Source of the DNA: Streptoalloteichus hindustanus
GTDB taxonomy: Bacteria; Actinomycetota; Actinomycetes; Mycobacteriales; Pseudonocardiaceae
Direction of reading: 5' to 3'
Assembly: GCF_900129375.1 (NCBI RefSeq)
Contig: NZ_FQVN01000012.1
Location: 78,122-142,121 of the forward strand
Length of the DNA stretch: 64,000 nucleotides
Both the position numbers and the translations under genes were made by a program. The notes beneath the pieces were generated by a model, which saw nothing but the letters and a program-made list of their open reading frames with translations, was not told the DNA's origin and ran no database searches. Positions 34,814 to 43,475 of this stretch are shown piece after piece. Within the stretch, counting starts at the first letter, position 1; each line of letters opens with the position of its first letter.

Positions 34814-37362
34814 GCGCCGTGGAGTTCGGGAGCGCCAGTGGTCTGGCCGGGGCCCTGACGGCGGTCGCGCTGGTCGTCGTGTCCGCCGTCGTCGCGTTCC
34901 GGGCGCTGCGCACGCCCGCGGTCGTCCCGGCCCACGCCGACGAGCAGCGGTTCTCGGCGCTCAGGGCGATGCGGCACGTCGAGGACATCGCGCGGGCGCC
35001 GCGTCCCGTCGGCTCGGCCGAGCACATTCGGGTGCGCGACCACCTCGTGCGGAAACTCTCCGAACTCGGTCTCTCCCCCGAGGTCCAGACCGCCGTGGGC
35101 GTCAACGAGGTCGACGGCATGGAGCGCGGAACCCGGTTCCGCTCGGCCGGAGAGGCGCGCAACGTCGTCGCGGTCGTGCCCGGCGCGGAGGGCGCCGCCG
35201 ACCGACCGGCGGTGCTGCTCGTTGCCCACTACGACTCGGTTTCGTCGGGGCCGGGGGCGAACGACAACGCCGCCGCCGTGGCAACCCTGTTGGAGACCGC
35301 CCGGGCGCTGTTGGCCGCGCCGAACCCGTTGCGCAACGACGTGATCCTCCTGTTCACCGACGCGGAGGAGGTGGGGCAGCTCGGGGCGCGGGCCTTCGCC
35401 GACCGGCATCCGCTGCGGAAGCGCGTGGGCGTGGTGCTGAACTTCGAGGCGCGCGGCAGCCGGGGTCCGGTCCTGATGTTCGAGACCGGACCCCGCAACG
35501 GTCGGCTCGTCACGGCGCTCGCCGGCGCGGTGCGCCCGTCCTACGCCTCGTCGTTGTTCCACGAGGTGTACCGGCGGATGCCGAACCTGACCGACTTCGG
35601 TGTCTTCCGCGAGAAGGGGTTGCCGGGCCTCAACTTCGCCTACATCGACGGGTACCAGCACTACCACAGCGCGTCGGACACCCCGGACAACGTGAGCCGG
35701 AGCAGCCTGCAACACCAGGGGGAACACGCGCTCGGGCTCGCCCGACGACTGGGCGACGCCGACCTGACCGGCCTCGCCTCGCGGGGCGATTCCGTGTTCT
35801 TCCGGCTGCCGCACGGGCTGGCGCGGTACCCCGCGACGTGGTCGCTTCCCCTCTCCCTCGCCACGGTCACCCTGTGGGCCACCGTCGTCGCACTGTCCAT
35901 AGTGGACTCTCAGGTTCACGCGCCGTCCGCACTGCTGGGGGCGCTCGTCGGGGCGGCCTGGCTCGTCGCGGCCGTGTTGACACTCGGCACGCTGCCCCGC
36001 CGGATCGTCGCCCGCGGACCGGAGACGACCTTCCACGGCCACCCGCGCCGCGGTGGTCCCGCCTACCTGGTGGCCCTGGTGGCCGCCACCGTGGGCTCGT
36101 ACGCGCTGCTGATCCAGCTTCTCCGCCCCTACTTGGAGATCTCCGCACTGGCCGTGGGCGGGACGGTCTGGTGGGTCCTCCTGACGCTGGCCACCGCCCG
36201 ACGCCTGGCAAGCGCCAACTACCTGGCCCAGTGGCCGCTGCTGTTCGCCGCCCTCGGCCTCGCGGTGCTCACGCTGCCCCCGGCGGCCGCGGAATCCCCG
36301 ACACTGGTGGTGGCGGGTCTCGCGCTCGGGGCCGTAGTTCCGGTTCACCTCCTCGCCCCGCTCGTGCACCTCACTTTCGTCGGGTTGCTGCTCAAGGGAT
36401 CGGTAGCGCCCACAGCCGTGGTCGGTTCGCTGACACTGTTGTTGACCCCAGTGCTCAACGTGATCACCCTGGCGACGGGCTGGGCGCTGCCGATCGTCGC
36501 CGCGGCGACCGCCCTGGTCGGCTTCACGATCGCCGGAGTGTCAGCGCGGCCCACCACGTCGACGGGTCGGTTCCAGGGCGTCCTCTACGCGCTGGACACG
36601 GACACCGGCAAAGCCCTGTGGGCCACAGTGGACGATGACCACCACGCACTCGACCGGAGCGCGGGCGAGGTGGGCCGCGACCGCCTGCGGGAGTTCCTTC
36701 CCCACTCCCTCCACCACTTCCGCCACGTCCCGGCGCCGGCGCTGCCCCTGCCCGGTCCCACCGTGACGGTCGTCGACGACCACCGGCGAGGGGACCACCG
36801 CCACCTCCAGCTCACCCTCTCCTCGCCCCGGGGAGCCACCGACGCGGTGCTCGTCCTGTCCGGCGCACGGGTCCTGGCGTACGCGGTGGAGAAGGTTCCC
36901 GGCCCGCCCCAGATCCCGTCCGACGACGACTTCTCCCTGTGGCTGCACGGGATTCCCACGTCCGGCCTCCGAATCGACCTCGTCCTGCGGCCCGACCGGC
37001 CCGCCGTGCTGCGGGTCGTGGACCGGACACCCGGCCTGCCCGAGTCCGCGCCGACGGCGGCCCCCGACCCCGCTCCGGCCCTCGGACCGGGCACGGCGTG
37101 CGGCGCCACCCACGTCCGCGCCACGACCCGCCTTCAGCCCACCCCACCCCAGGAGGACGCCATGCCCGGGTTCCTGGACGACGACGACACCACCCTGGTG
37201 TGCCGGGTCGTCGTCAACGACGAGGAGCAGTACTCGATCTGGCCCGCCGACCGGGAGAACCCGCCCGGCTGGCGGGACTCCGGTTTCACCGGAACCCGTC
37301 AGGAGTGCCTGGCGCACATCGACCGCACCTGGACCGACATGCGGCCGGGGTCGCTGCGCTAG
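34810..37362 (+). CDS. Membrane M28 peptidase with in-frame C-terminal MbtH domain, SfmE-like
   Basis: 850 residues in one frame. A signal-anchor helix is followed by an M28 metallopeptidase domain: H140 in LLVAHYDSV, D152 in GANDNAAAV, E186/E187 in DAEEVGQLG, and a later HYHSASDTPDN. Then come about eight membrane helices (about 350-590) and a soluble domain. SfmE of saframycin and NapG of naphthyridinomycin are such membrane peptidases and remove the acyl-peptide leader during export. No stop codon separates it from the MbtH sequence at the end, so either a fusion or two proteins from one frame are made. Without the MbtH part the peptidase would be about 784 residues. The GTG overlaps the preceding stop (GTGA). 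Confidence 0.8.
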   Translation: MSAVEFGSASGLAGALTAVALVVVSAVVAFRALRTPAVVPAHADEQRFSALRAMRHVEDIARAPRPVGSAEHIRVRDHLVRKLSELGLSPEVQTAVGVNEVDGMERGTRFRSAGEARNVVAVVPGAEGAADRPAVLLVAHYDSVSSGPGANDNAAAVATLLETARALLAAPNPLRNDVILLFTDAEEVGQLGARAFADRHPLRKRVGVVLNFEARGSRGPVLMFETGPRNGRLVTALAGAVRPSYASSLFHEVYRRMPNLTDFGVFREKGLPGLNFAYIDGYQHYHSASDTPDNVSRSSLQHQGEHALGLARRLGDADLTGLASRGDSVFFRLPHGLARYPATWSLPLSLATVTLWATVVALSIVDSQVHAPSALLGALVGAAWLVAAVLTLGTLPRRIVARGPETTFHGHPRRGGPAYLVALVAATVGSYALLIQLLRPYLEISALAVGGTVWWVLLTLATARRLASANYLAQWPLLFAALGLAVLTLPPAAAESPTLVVAGLALGAVVPVHLLAPLVHLTFVGLLLKGSVAPTAVVGSLTLLLTPVLNVITLATGWALPIVAAATALVGFTIAGVSARPTTSTGRFQGVLYALDTDTGKALWATVDDDHHALDRSAGEVGRDRLREFLPHSLHHFRHVPAPALPLPGPTVTVVDDHRRGDHRHLQLTLSSPRGATDAVLVLSGARVLAYAVEKVPGPPQIPSDDDFSLWLHGIPTSGLRIDLVLRPDRPAVLRVVDRTPGLPESAPTAAPDPAPALGPGTACGATHVRATTRLQPTPPQEDAMPGFLDDDDTTLVCRVVVNDEEQYSIWPADRENPPGWRDSGFTGTRQECLAHIDRTWTDMRPGSLR
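37162..37362 (+). CDS. MbtH-like protein from an internal start
   Basis: 66 residues. VVNDEEQYSIWPADRENPPGW and CLAHIDRTWTDMRPGSL are the MbtH signatures. MbtH proteins bind A domains and are often needed for their activity, here most likely those of the two NRPSs. An excellent RBS (AGGAGGACGCC) directly precedes the ATG at 37162, which argues that a free MbtH is translated. The frame is open to the upstream peptidase, so readthrough fusion is also possible. In saframycin the peptidase and MbtH genes (SfmE, SfmF) are neighbours. Confidence 0.88.
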   Translation: MPGFLDDDDTTLVCRVVVNDEEQYSIWPADRENPPGWRDSGFTGTRQECLAHIDRTWTDMRPGSLR

Positions 37363-37397
37363 CACCGTCCGTCCTCCCCACTCCGAAAGGACCCGCC

Positions 37398-38438
37398 ATG
37401 AGCGCCGACCCCGACCTCACCCTCGACGACCTCACGCCGATCCTGTTCGGCCACGCCGCTTTCCAGTACCTCAACGCCGGCTGCGAGCTGGGCCTGTTCG
37501 CGTTGTTGGCCAGGGAACCCGATCTCACCAGAGAGAACGTGCGGGACGGGCTCGGGCTGGCCGACCGGGCCGTGGACGTCCTGCTGCTCGGCACCACCTC
37601 GTTGCGGCTCACCACCCGCGTGGAGGGCCGCTACCGCAACGCCCCGGTCATCGACCAGCTCGTCAGGGAGGGCCGCTGGGAGAACTTCGCCAACGTCGTG
37701 GCCTTCGAGGCGCACATCGTCTACGAGGGACAGGCCGACTTCGTGGAGTCGTTGCGGGACAACACCAACGTCGGCCTGCGCCGGATCAGGGGCACCGGAC
37801 GGGACCTCTACCACCGGTTCGCCGAGAACCCGCACCTGGAGCGCGTCTTCTACCGGTACATGCGGTCCTGGTCGGAGCTGGCCAACCCGCTGCTGCTCCA
37901 GAAGGTCGACTTCGGCCGGGTCAAGAAGGTGCTCGACGTGGGCGGCGGCGACGCGGTCAACGCCATCGCCCTGGCCGGGGAGCACCCGCACCTGGAGGTC
38001 ACCGTGCTGGAGATCCCGGCCACCGGGCCGATCGCCCGGCGCCGGATCGCCGACAGCGGGCTGTCCGACCGTGTCTCGGTGCACGAGTGCGACATCTTCC
38101 GCGACCCGTTCCCCACCGGGGCCGACTGCGTGCTGTTCTCCCACCAGCTCGTGATCTGGGAGCCCGAGCAGAACGTGGAGCTGTTGCGGCGCGCGCACGA
38201 GGCGCTGCCGCCGGGCGGCCAGACCGTCATCTTCAGCTCGATCTCCGACGACGACGGGGACGGACCGCTGATGGCGGCGCTGGACAGCGTCTACTTCGCG
38301 GCGCTGCCGGCGGAGGGCGGCATGATCTACGCCTGGCGGCAGTACGAGGAGTGGTTGCGGGAGGCGGGTTTCACCCGGATCCACCGGTTGCCCTGCGCCG
38401 CGTGGACGCCCCACGGAATCATCGCCGCGACCAAGTGA
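37398..38438 (+). CDS. O-methyltransferase, two-domain type, SfmM3-like
   Basis: 346 residues. The N-terminal winged-helix dimerisation domain (about 1-90) is followed by a SAM domain with VKKVLDVGGGDAVNAIAL, LEIPATGPIARRRI and the catalytic-region VLFSHQLVIWEPEQN. The usual His of HxLHDW is kept in form SHQLVIW, though the motif is altered. SfmM3 methylates the 4-hydroxyl of the modified tyrosine in saframycin; this protein is the better candidate of the adjacent pair for that step. The ATG at 37398 is 35 bases after the MbtH stop, after GAAAGGA. Confidence 0.72.
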   Translation: MSADPDLTLDDLTPILFGHAAFQYLNAGCELGLFALLAREPDLTRENVRDGLGLADRAVDVLLLGTTSLRLTTRVEGRYRNAPVIDQLVREGRWENFANVVAFEAHIVYEGQADFVESLRDNTNVGLRRIRGTGRDLYHRFAENPHLERVFYRYMRSWSELANPLLLQKVDFGRVKKVLDVGGGDAVNAIALAGEHPHLEVTVLEIPATGPIARRRIADSGLSDRVSVHECDIFRDPFPTGADCVLFSHQLVIWEPEQNVELLRRAHEALPPGGQTVIFSSISDDDGDGPLMAALDSVYFAALPAEGGMIYAWRQYEEWLREAGFTRIHRLPCAAWTPHGIIAATK

Positions 38439-38566
38439 GACGGGGTCGAGGCGCGCGGTGCGTGCTCCCCGCGCGCACGCGCGCTCGCCCCGCCCCGGCC
38501 CGGGTCGACGCACCGACCCGCTCCCCCTCCCCTGCGCGGCAGGGCGCTCGATCGGAGTTCCGCGCG

Positions 38567-39634
38567 ATGGCACGACACCACGACGCCCCGACCTCCGCCT
38601 CCCCCGCACCGCTGCCGGTCGACGTCCCCGCGGCCGAGCTCCTCAACGGTTTCGTCGGCACGCACGTCCTCTACGCGCTCACGGTGAGCGGTGTGCTCGA
38701 CGCGGTCGTGGCCGCCGGGTCGGTGTCCGTCCCGACCCTCGCCGAGGCCACCCACTCCGAACCCACCGCCCTCCGCGCCCTGTTGCGGGCCGCCCAACGC
38801 CTCGGGCTGGTGCACGGGGACGCCGGGACGGACACCGTCGCGCTCACCCCCGGCGGGCGGGAGGCGTACCGGGTGCGCGGGTACTTCACCGCCACGGTCG
38901 GCGGATTCGGCGACGTCTTCCGGCACCTGGACACGCTGTTGGCCTGGCCCGAGGAGTTCGGCAGGTCGGTGCTGCAGAACGGGCACTACACCGCGTTGGG
39001 CTGCGCGCAGAACTGGGACTTCCAACGCCGGATCTTCGACGGGGCCACCGGAGACCTCGGGTTCGGCCGGGTCGCCGACATCGGCTGCGGCGCCGCGGCC
39101 CGGCTCATCCACCTCGTCGGCGGCCGGCCGGACGTGACCGGCGTCGGCGTCGACGTCAGCGGCGAGGCGTGCCAGCTCGCCAGGCAGAACGTCAAGAGCG
39201 CCGGCCTGGACGACCGGATCACCATCGTGCAGGCGGACGTGCTGGGCGTCGTCGGCGCGCCGGAGGCCTTCACCCAGGTCACCGACGCGGACCTGGTCAC
39301 GTCGTACTTCATCCTGCACCACTTCGTCGGCGAGCGGGTGGGCGGTCGGCCGTTCCTCACCGCCCTGCGCGCCGCGTTCCCCCGGGCGCGGAGTTTCGTC
39401 TTCGCCGACGGTTTCCGGGACCCGCGAACCGAACCGACCGACGACGCCGGCCCCGCGCCGCTGTTCACCCTGGCCTACCAGCTCTTCCACGACTTCACCG
39501 GCGTCGGGCTGCGAACCCGCGCCGAGCAACGGGAGATGTTCCTCGACGCCGGGTACCGCGTGGAGCGGGAGCTCCCGTTCGGCCACCCCCTCGAATGGCT
39601 CTTCGTGCTGTCGCCGGGAACCGACCCGGCATGA
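38567..39634 (+). CDS. SAM methyltransferase, SfmM2-like tyrosine C-methyltransferase candidate
   Basis: 355 residues. An N-terminal winged-helix region (EATHSEPTALRALLRAAQRL) precedes a SAM domain with GRVADIGCGAAARLIHLV, GVDVSGEACQLARQNV and LVTSYFILHHFVGERV. Motif I and the HH replacing the O-methyltransferase catalytic pattern make it distinct from the neighbouring O-methyltransferase and nearer to C-methyltransferases. SfmM2 methylates tyrosine at C-3 as the first step to 3-hydroxy-5-methyl-O-methyltyrosine. Assignment within the pair is inference. The start is 129 bases after the previous stop with only a weak RBS. Confidence 0.65.
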   Translation: MARHHDAPTSASPAPLPVDVPAAELLNGFVGTHVLYALTVSGVLDAVVAAGSVSVPTLAEATHSEPTALRALLRAAQRLGLVHGDAGTDTVALTPGGREAYRVRGYFTATVGGFGDVFRHLDTLLAWPEEFGRSVLQNGHYTALGCAQNWDFQRRIFDGATGDLGFGRVADIGCGAAARLIHLVGGRPDVTGVGVDVSGEACQLARQNVKSAGLDDRITIVQADVLGVVGAPEAFTQVTDADLVTSYFILHHFVGERVGGRPFLTALRAAFPRARSFVFADGFRDPRTEPTDDAGPAPLFTLAYQLFHDFTGVGLRTRAEQREMFLDAGYRVERELPFGHPLEWLFVLSPGTDPA

Positions 39635-39679
39635 CCCGCCGCCCGGCCCAGCGCCGGCCAGGCCCCGGAGGTGGCCGAA

Positions 39680-40231
39680 GTGTCCGCAGTGGACAGACCG
39701 AGGGTCGTCTACGTCCACGGCAACCGCACCATGCGGTGGTCGACGGCGTGGGCCCCGTGGCTGCGCGACGAGCTGGCCGCGCTGGGCTTCGCCACCGTGT
39801 TCGAGACCTTCCCCGACTCCATCGCGGCCCGGCGCGAGTACTGGCTGTCCTTCTTGGACGAACACCTCGCGGTGGGGCCGGACGACGTGCTGCTGGGCTG
39901 GTCCTCCGGGGCCGTGGCCACCCTGCGCTACCTGGAGGGGCACCGGTTGCGGGGCGCCGTCCTGGTCTCGCCGTACACCGGCCTGGACGACGAGCTGGAG
40001 CGCGCCAGCGGCTACTTCGACCAGCCGTGGGACTGGGACGCCATGCGCCGCAACCAGGAGTCGGCCGCGGTCTTCTGGGGCGACGACGACCCGTTCATCC
40101 CCCAGGAGCAGTTCGCCCTCGTGGCCGAGGCGCTCGACGCCACCTCCTTCGAGATCCTCGGCGGCGGGCACTTCCTGGACCGCACCGAGTTCCCCGAGCT
40201 GCTGGAGTACTTCAGGGCGACCTACGCATGA
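39680..40231 (+). CDS. Alpha/beta hydrolase, RBBP9/YdeN-like serine hydrolase
   Basis: 183 residues. VVYVHGNRTMRWSTAWAPWL is the oxyanion-hole strand, GWSSGAVATLRYL the nucleophile elbow (Ser in GWSSG), FWGDDDPFIP holds the acid, and LGGGHFLD the His: a complete small alpha/beta hydrolase. The GTG at 39680 is seven bases after GGAGG; the in-frame GTG at 39671 sits on the RBS and is unlikely. A GTCCGCAGTGGAC palindrome overlaps the start. Its job in the cluster is unclear; editing of a mis-loaded carrier protein or leader processing are options. Confidence 0.7.
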   Translation: MSAVDRPRVVYVHGNRTMRWSTAWAPWLRDELAALGFATVFETFPDSIAARREYWLSFLDEHLAVGPDDVLLGWSSGAVATLRYLEGHRLRGAVLVSPYTGLDDELERASGYFDQPWDWDAMRRNQESAAVFWGDDDPFIPQEQFALVAEALDATSFEILGGGHFLDRTEFPELLEYFRATYA

Positions 40232-40323
40232 GCCGCGTGGACCGCGCCCGCGCCCCGACGGCGGCGATCACGAGGACGACGGACCCGGCATCGCCGGGCG
40301 CCGCGGGGGCGCGGCCGGCGGGC

Positions 40324-42876
40324 TCACACCTGGCCGGTCTCCAGCAGGCGCCGCAGGTGCCGCGCGGTCGGCCCCTCGCCCGCGGCCACGTCCCGCGCGG
40401 TCCCCTCGTTGACCAGGCGCCCGCCCTCGACGCCGGCGCCGGGCCCCATGTCCACGATCCAGTCGGCGCAGCCGGCGAAGTGCAGGTCGTGCTCGGCGAC
40501 CACCACGGTGTTGCCGCTGGCGAGCAACGCCTCGAACGCGTCCACCACGCACTGCACGTTGGCCGGGTGCAGGCCGGTGACCGGCTCGTCCAGGATCACC
40601 AGGCCGCGGCTCTCCCCCCGGGTGCCCCGCATGATCGCGCTCGCCAGCTTGAGCCGCTGGGCCTCACCGCCGGACAGCTCGGTCGCGCTCTGCCCGAGCT
40701 GGAGGTAGCCCAGCCCGACCCGCTGCATGGCACGCAGCGTCGTGGCCAACGCCTTGGGACCGGTCAACCGCTCGACGGCGTCGTCGACGGTCAGCGCCAG
40801 CACCTGGTCAACGGTCATGCCCTGGTAGGTGACCGCCAGGACCTCGTCGCGGAACCGGCGGCCGTCGCAGGCGTCGCAGGTGACCCAGACGTCGGGCAGG
40901 AAGTGCATCTCCACCAGGCGCCGGCCGTAGCCCCTGCAGACCTCGCACCGGCCGCCTTCCGAGTTGAACGAGAACGACGAGCTGGTCAGCCCCCTGGCCT
41001 TCGCGGCGGCGGTGCCGGCGAAGAGCTGCCGGACGGCGTCGAACGCCTTGGTGTAGGTGGCCGGGTTGGAGCGCGGGGTCCGGCCGATCGGGTCCTGGTC
41101 GACCACGGTGACCCAGTCCAGGCGCTCCAGCCCGGTCAGCGCGCCGACCGCCTCGGCCCGCCCGCCGTCCAGGCCGGCACGCGCGGCGGCGGCCAACCCC
41201 CGGTGCAGCAGGCTGCTCTTGCCGCTGCCGCTGACCCCGGTGATGCAGGTGAGCCGGCCCAGCGGGAAGGCGACCCGGTCGACCCGCACGTTGTGCACGG
41301 CGACGTCGCGCAGGGTGAGCCACGCGCCGGAGCCGGGGCTGACCGGGCGGCGCTCCCGCACCGCGCGGCGCACGCCGCGGTCCAGGTACCGGCCGGTCAG
41401 CGACTCGGGGTGGCGGGCGACCTCGGCCGGCGGCGCGGAGACGACCAGCCGCCCGCCGTCCCTGCCGGCCAGCGGGCCGATGTCGATCACCCAGTCCGCC
41501 CTGCGCACCAGCTCGGGGTCGTGCTCGACCAGCAGCACGGTGTTCCCGGCGTCCCTGAGCTGGACCAGGATCTCGAACAGCGGCTCCTTGTCCGCCGGGT
41601 GCAGCCCGGAGCTGGGCTCGTCCAGCACGAAGATGATCCCGGTCAGCGCCGTGCCGAGCTGGGCGGCGACCCGGGCGCGTTGCAGCTCGCCGCCGGACAG
41701 CGACGGCGCGTCCCGGCTGATCTGGACGTGGGACAGGCCGAGCAGGGTGAGCAGCCGCAACCGGGAGGCGATCTCGGGCAGCAGGGTGTCGGCGATCTCC
41801 CGCTGGGTCGCGGTGAGCTCCCGGTCGACGGCGTCGACCCACCCGCGCACCTGGTTGACCGGCAGGCTCACCACCTCCAGGTAGGTCAGGCCGCCAAGCT
41901 TGACGCTGCGCGCCACCTCGCCGAACCCGCTGCCCGCGCAGTCCGGGCAGGTCACCTGGCGCATGAACCTGGCGTAGCGCTGCTTGGCCGTGTCGGTCGT
42001 GGCCGCCGCGAACAGCCGCTCCACCTCGGCCAGCGCACCCCGGAAGGCCTGCCGGTTGCTGTAGGTCCACTCCGAGGCGGTGTTCCTGTTCGGGATGCGG
42101 ATGCTGACGTCGATCGCCTCGTCGCCGGTGCCGTGCAGCATGGCGTGGCGGAAGCGCTCCGGCAGCTCGCGCCACGGCCGGCCCAGGTCCACTCCGTAGT
42201 GCTCGGCCACCGACGGCACGGCCGCCTGCTCCGGCGAGATCAGCTTCGCGTACCACGGCGAGGCGCCGTCCAGCAGCGGCAGGTCGGGGCGGGTGATGAT
42301 CAACGTGGGGTCGGCGTGCGGCGTGCCGCCGGAGCCGTGGCAGGCGGGGCAGGAGCCCTCCGGGCTGTGCCGGTCGAAGTGCGTGCTGGTCAGCGGCGCC
42401 TCGGCGGAGCCGGTCGCGAACCGGGGCAGCCGGGAGTACACCAGCCCGAGGTAGGCGTCGATGCCGGTCATCGTGCCGATCGTCGACCGCGCGTTGCGGT
42501 TCAGCTTGCGCTGGTCCACGGCCAGGGTGGCGCCGAGGTTCAGGATGCGGTCGACCTGCGGCCGGTCCCGGGGCGTCACGTACTGCCGGACGAACGGCGA
42601 CAGCCCCTCCAGGTACCGGAGCTGGGCCTCGGCGTGCACCGTGTCGATCGCCAGCGAGGTCTTGCCGCTGCCGCTGACCCCGGTGAACGCCACGATCCGG
42701 CCGCGCGGGATGCGCACGGTCACGTCCCGCAGGTTGTGGGTGCGCGCCCCGACCACGTCGATCCACTCGCCGACCTCGGCCGCCGCACCGGCCGCGGCCC
42801 CGACTGGGGTCCCGACTGGGGTCCCGGCGCCGACCCCGCCGCCGTCCGTCCCGGTCCCCGGCATGCGCTCCTCCAT
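40324..42876 (-). CDS. UvrA-like ABC excinuclease homologue, probable self-resistance protein
   Basis: 850 residues. Two ABC ATPase modules: Walker A GVSGSGKTSLAIDT and GVSGSGKSSLLHRG, signatures LSGGELQRARVAA and LSGGEAQRLKLAS, Walker B IIFVLDEPSSGLHPAD and LVILDEPVTGLHPAN. Zinc-finger CxxC pairs (CPACHGSGG, CPDCAGSGF, CEVCRGYG, CDACDG) are kept. It is shorter than housekeeping UvrA (about 950). UvrA homologues occur in clusters of DNA-alkylating antibiotics including tetrahydroisoquinolines and anthracyclines, where they protect the producer. The ATG at 42876 has GGGGAGG upstream; ATG 42864 is an alternative. It is the only minus-strand gene among the core plus-strand genes. Confidence 0.83.
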   Translation of the reverse strand: MEERMPGTGTDGGGVGAGTPVGTPVGAAAGAAAEVGEWIDVVGARTHNLRDVTVRIPRGRIVAFTGVSGSGKTSLAIDTVHAEAQLRYLEGLSPFVRQYVTPRDRPQVDRILNLGATLAVDQRKLNRNARSTIGTMTGIDAYLGLVYSRLPRFATGSAEAPLTSTHFDRHSPEGSCPACHGSGGTPHADPTLIITRPDLPLLDGASPWYAKLISPEQAAVPSVAEHYGVDLGRPWRELPERFRHAMLHGTGDEAIDVSIRIPNRNTASEWTYSNRQAFRGALAEVERLFAAATTDTAKQRYARFMRQVTCPDCAGSGFGEVARSVKLGGLTYLEVVSLPVNQVRGWVDAVDRELTATQREIADTLLPEIASRLRLLTLLGLSHVQISRDAPSLSGGELQRARVAAQLGTALTGIIFVLDEPSSGLHPADKEPLFEILVQLRDAGNTVLLVEHDPELVRRADWVIDIGPLAGRDGGRLVVSAPPAEVARHPESLTGRYLDRGVRRAVRERRPVSPGSGAWLTLRDVAVHNVRVDRVAFPLGRLTCITGVSGSGKSSLLHRGLAAAARAGLDGGRAEAVGALTGLERLDWVTVVDQDPIGRTPRSNPATYTKAFDAVRQLFAGTAAAKARGLTSSSFSFNSEGGRCEVCRGYGRRLVEMHFLPDVWVTCDACDGRRFRDEVLAVTYQGMTVDQVLALTVDDAVERLTGPKALATTLRAMQRVGLGYLQLGQSATELSGGEAQRLKLASAIMRGTRGESRGLVILDEPVTGLHPANVQCVVDAFEALLASGNTVVVAEHDLHFAGCADWIVDMGPGAGVEGGRLVNEGTARDVAAGEGPTARHLRRLLETGQV

Positions 42877-43475
42877 GTCCTCCCCGTCCCCAGCCCCGCG
42901 GTTCCCCCGCGGGTTTTCGGCCGCCCCGAGCATAGGAGGGCCGGGGGCGCCGAATTCATCGAGCCCCACGTCCGGCAATCCGGCAAACACCATCACCCGA
43001 TTGGCGGCGTCGACCGGCTGCCCGGATCAGTCGCGGGCGAATCCTGTCGGCGCTGTCACCATTTTCCCCTGCCGGTCGCGGCACACCGCCAAGAACGGCG
43101 CCCCTGGCCGCTCCCATCGCACGACGAACGGGCCGTCGCCAGCTCTTCACCACACCTCTCACCCCATCTGAGCTGTGCCTATGCTGAGAACACCCCGGCA
43201 AGGACTCCCGGTGGGAAAGTGCTGGACGCCTCGCGTCCCCTTGCCTCGCAGCCATCTGGCGAATTACCTGACAATAACTGCCACAGGTCCGGACCACATA
43301 CCTCACCAATACGCGTTCCCCGCGCCGCCGCCCTCCACCGCACACTCTCCTCCAGGCGCCCGGACCAGTTTTCTCCCGAGGCGGGGGCGACCCCGTTCCC
43401 AGCCAGGGGAGCGCCAATTCCGGAAACGACACGCAATTCGCCGGCACAACACCCCCTCGCCCCAGGAGAGTCGCG
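42877..43475. other. Divergent intergenic region between the resistance gene and methyltransferase
   Basis: About 600 bases. It must hold promoters for uvrA-like (minus) and the O-methyltransferase (plus). A TATGCT at 43181 may be a -10 box but lacks a clear -35. No supported gene. Confidence 0.35.
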
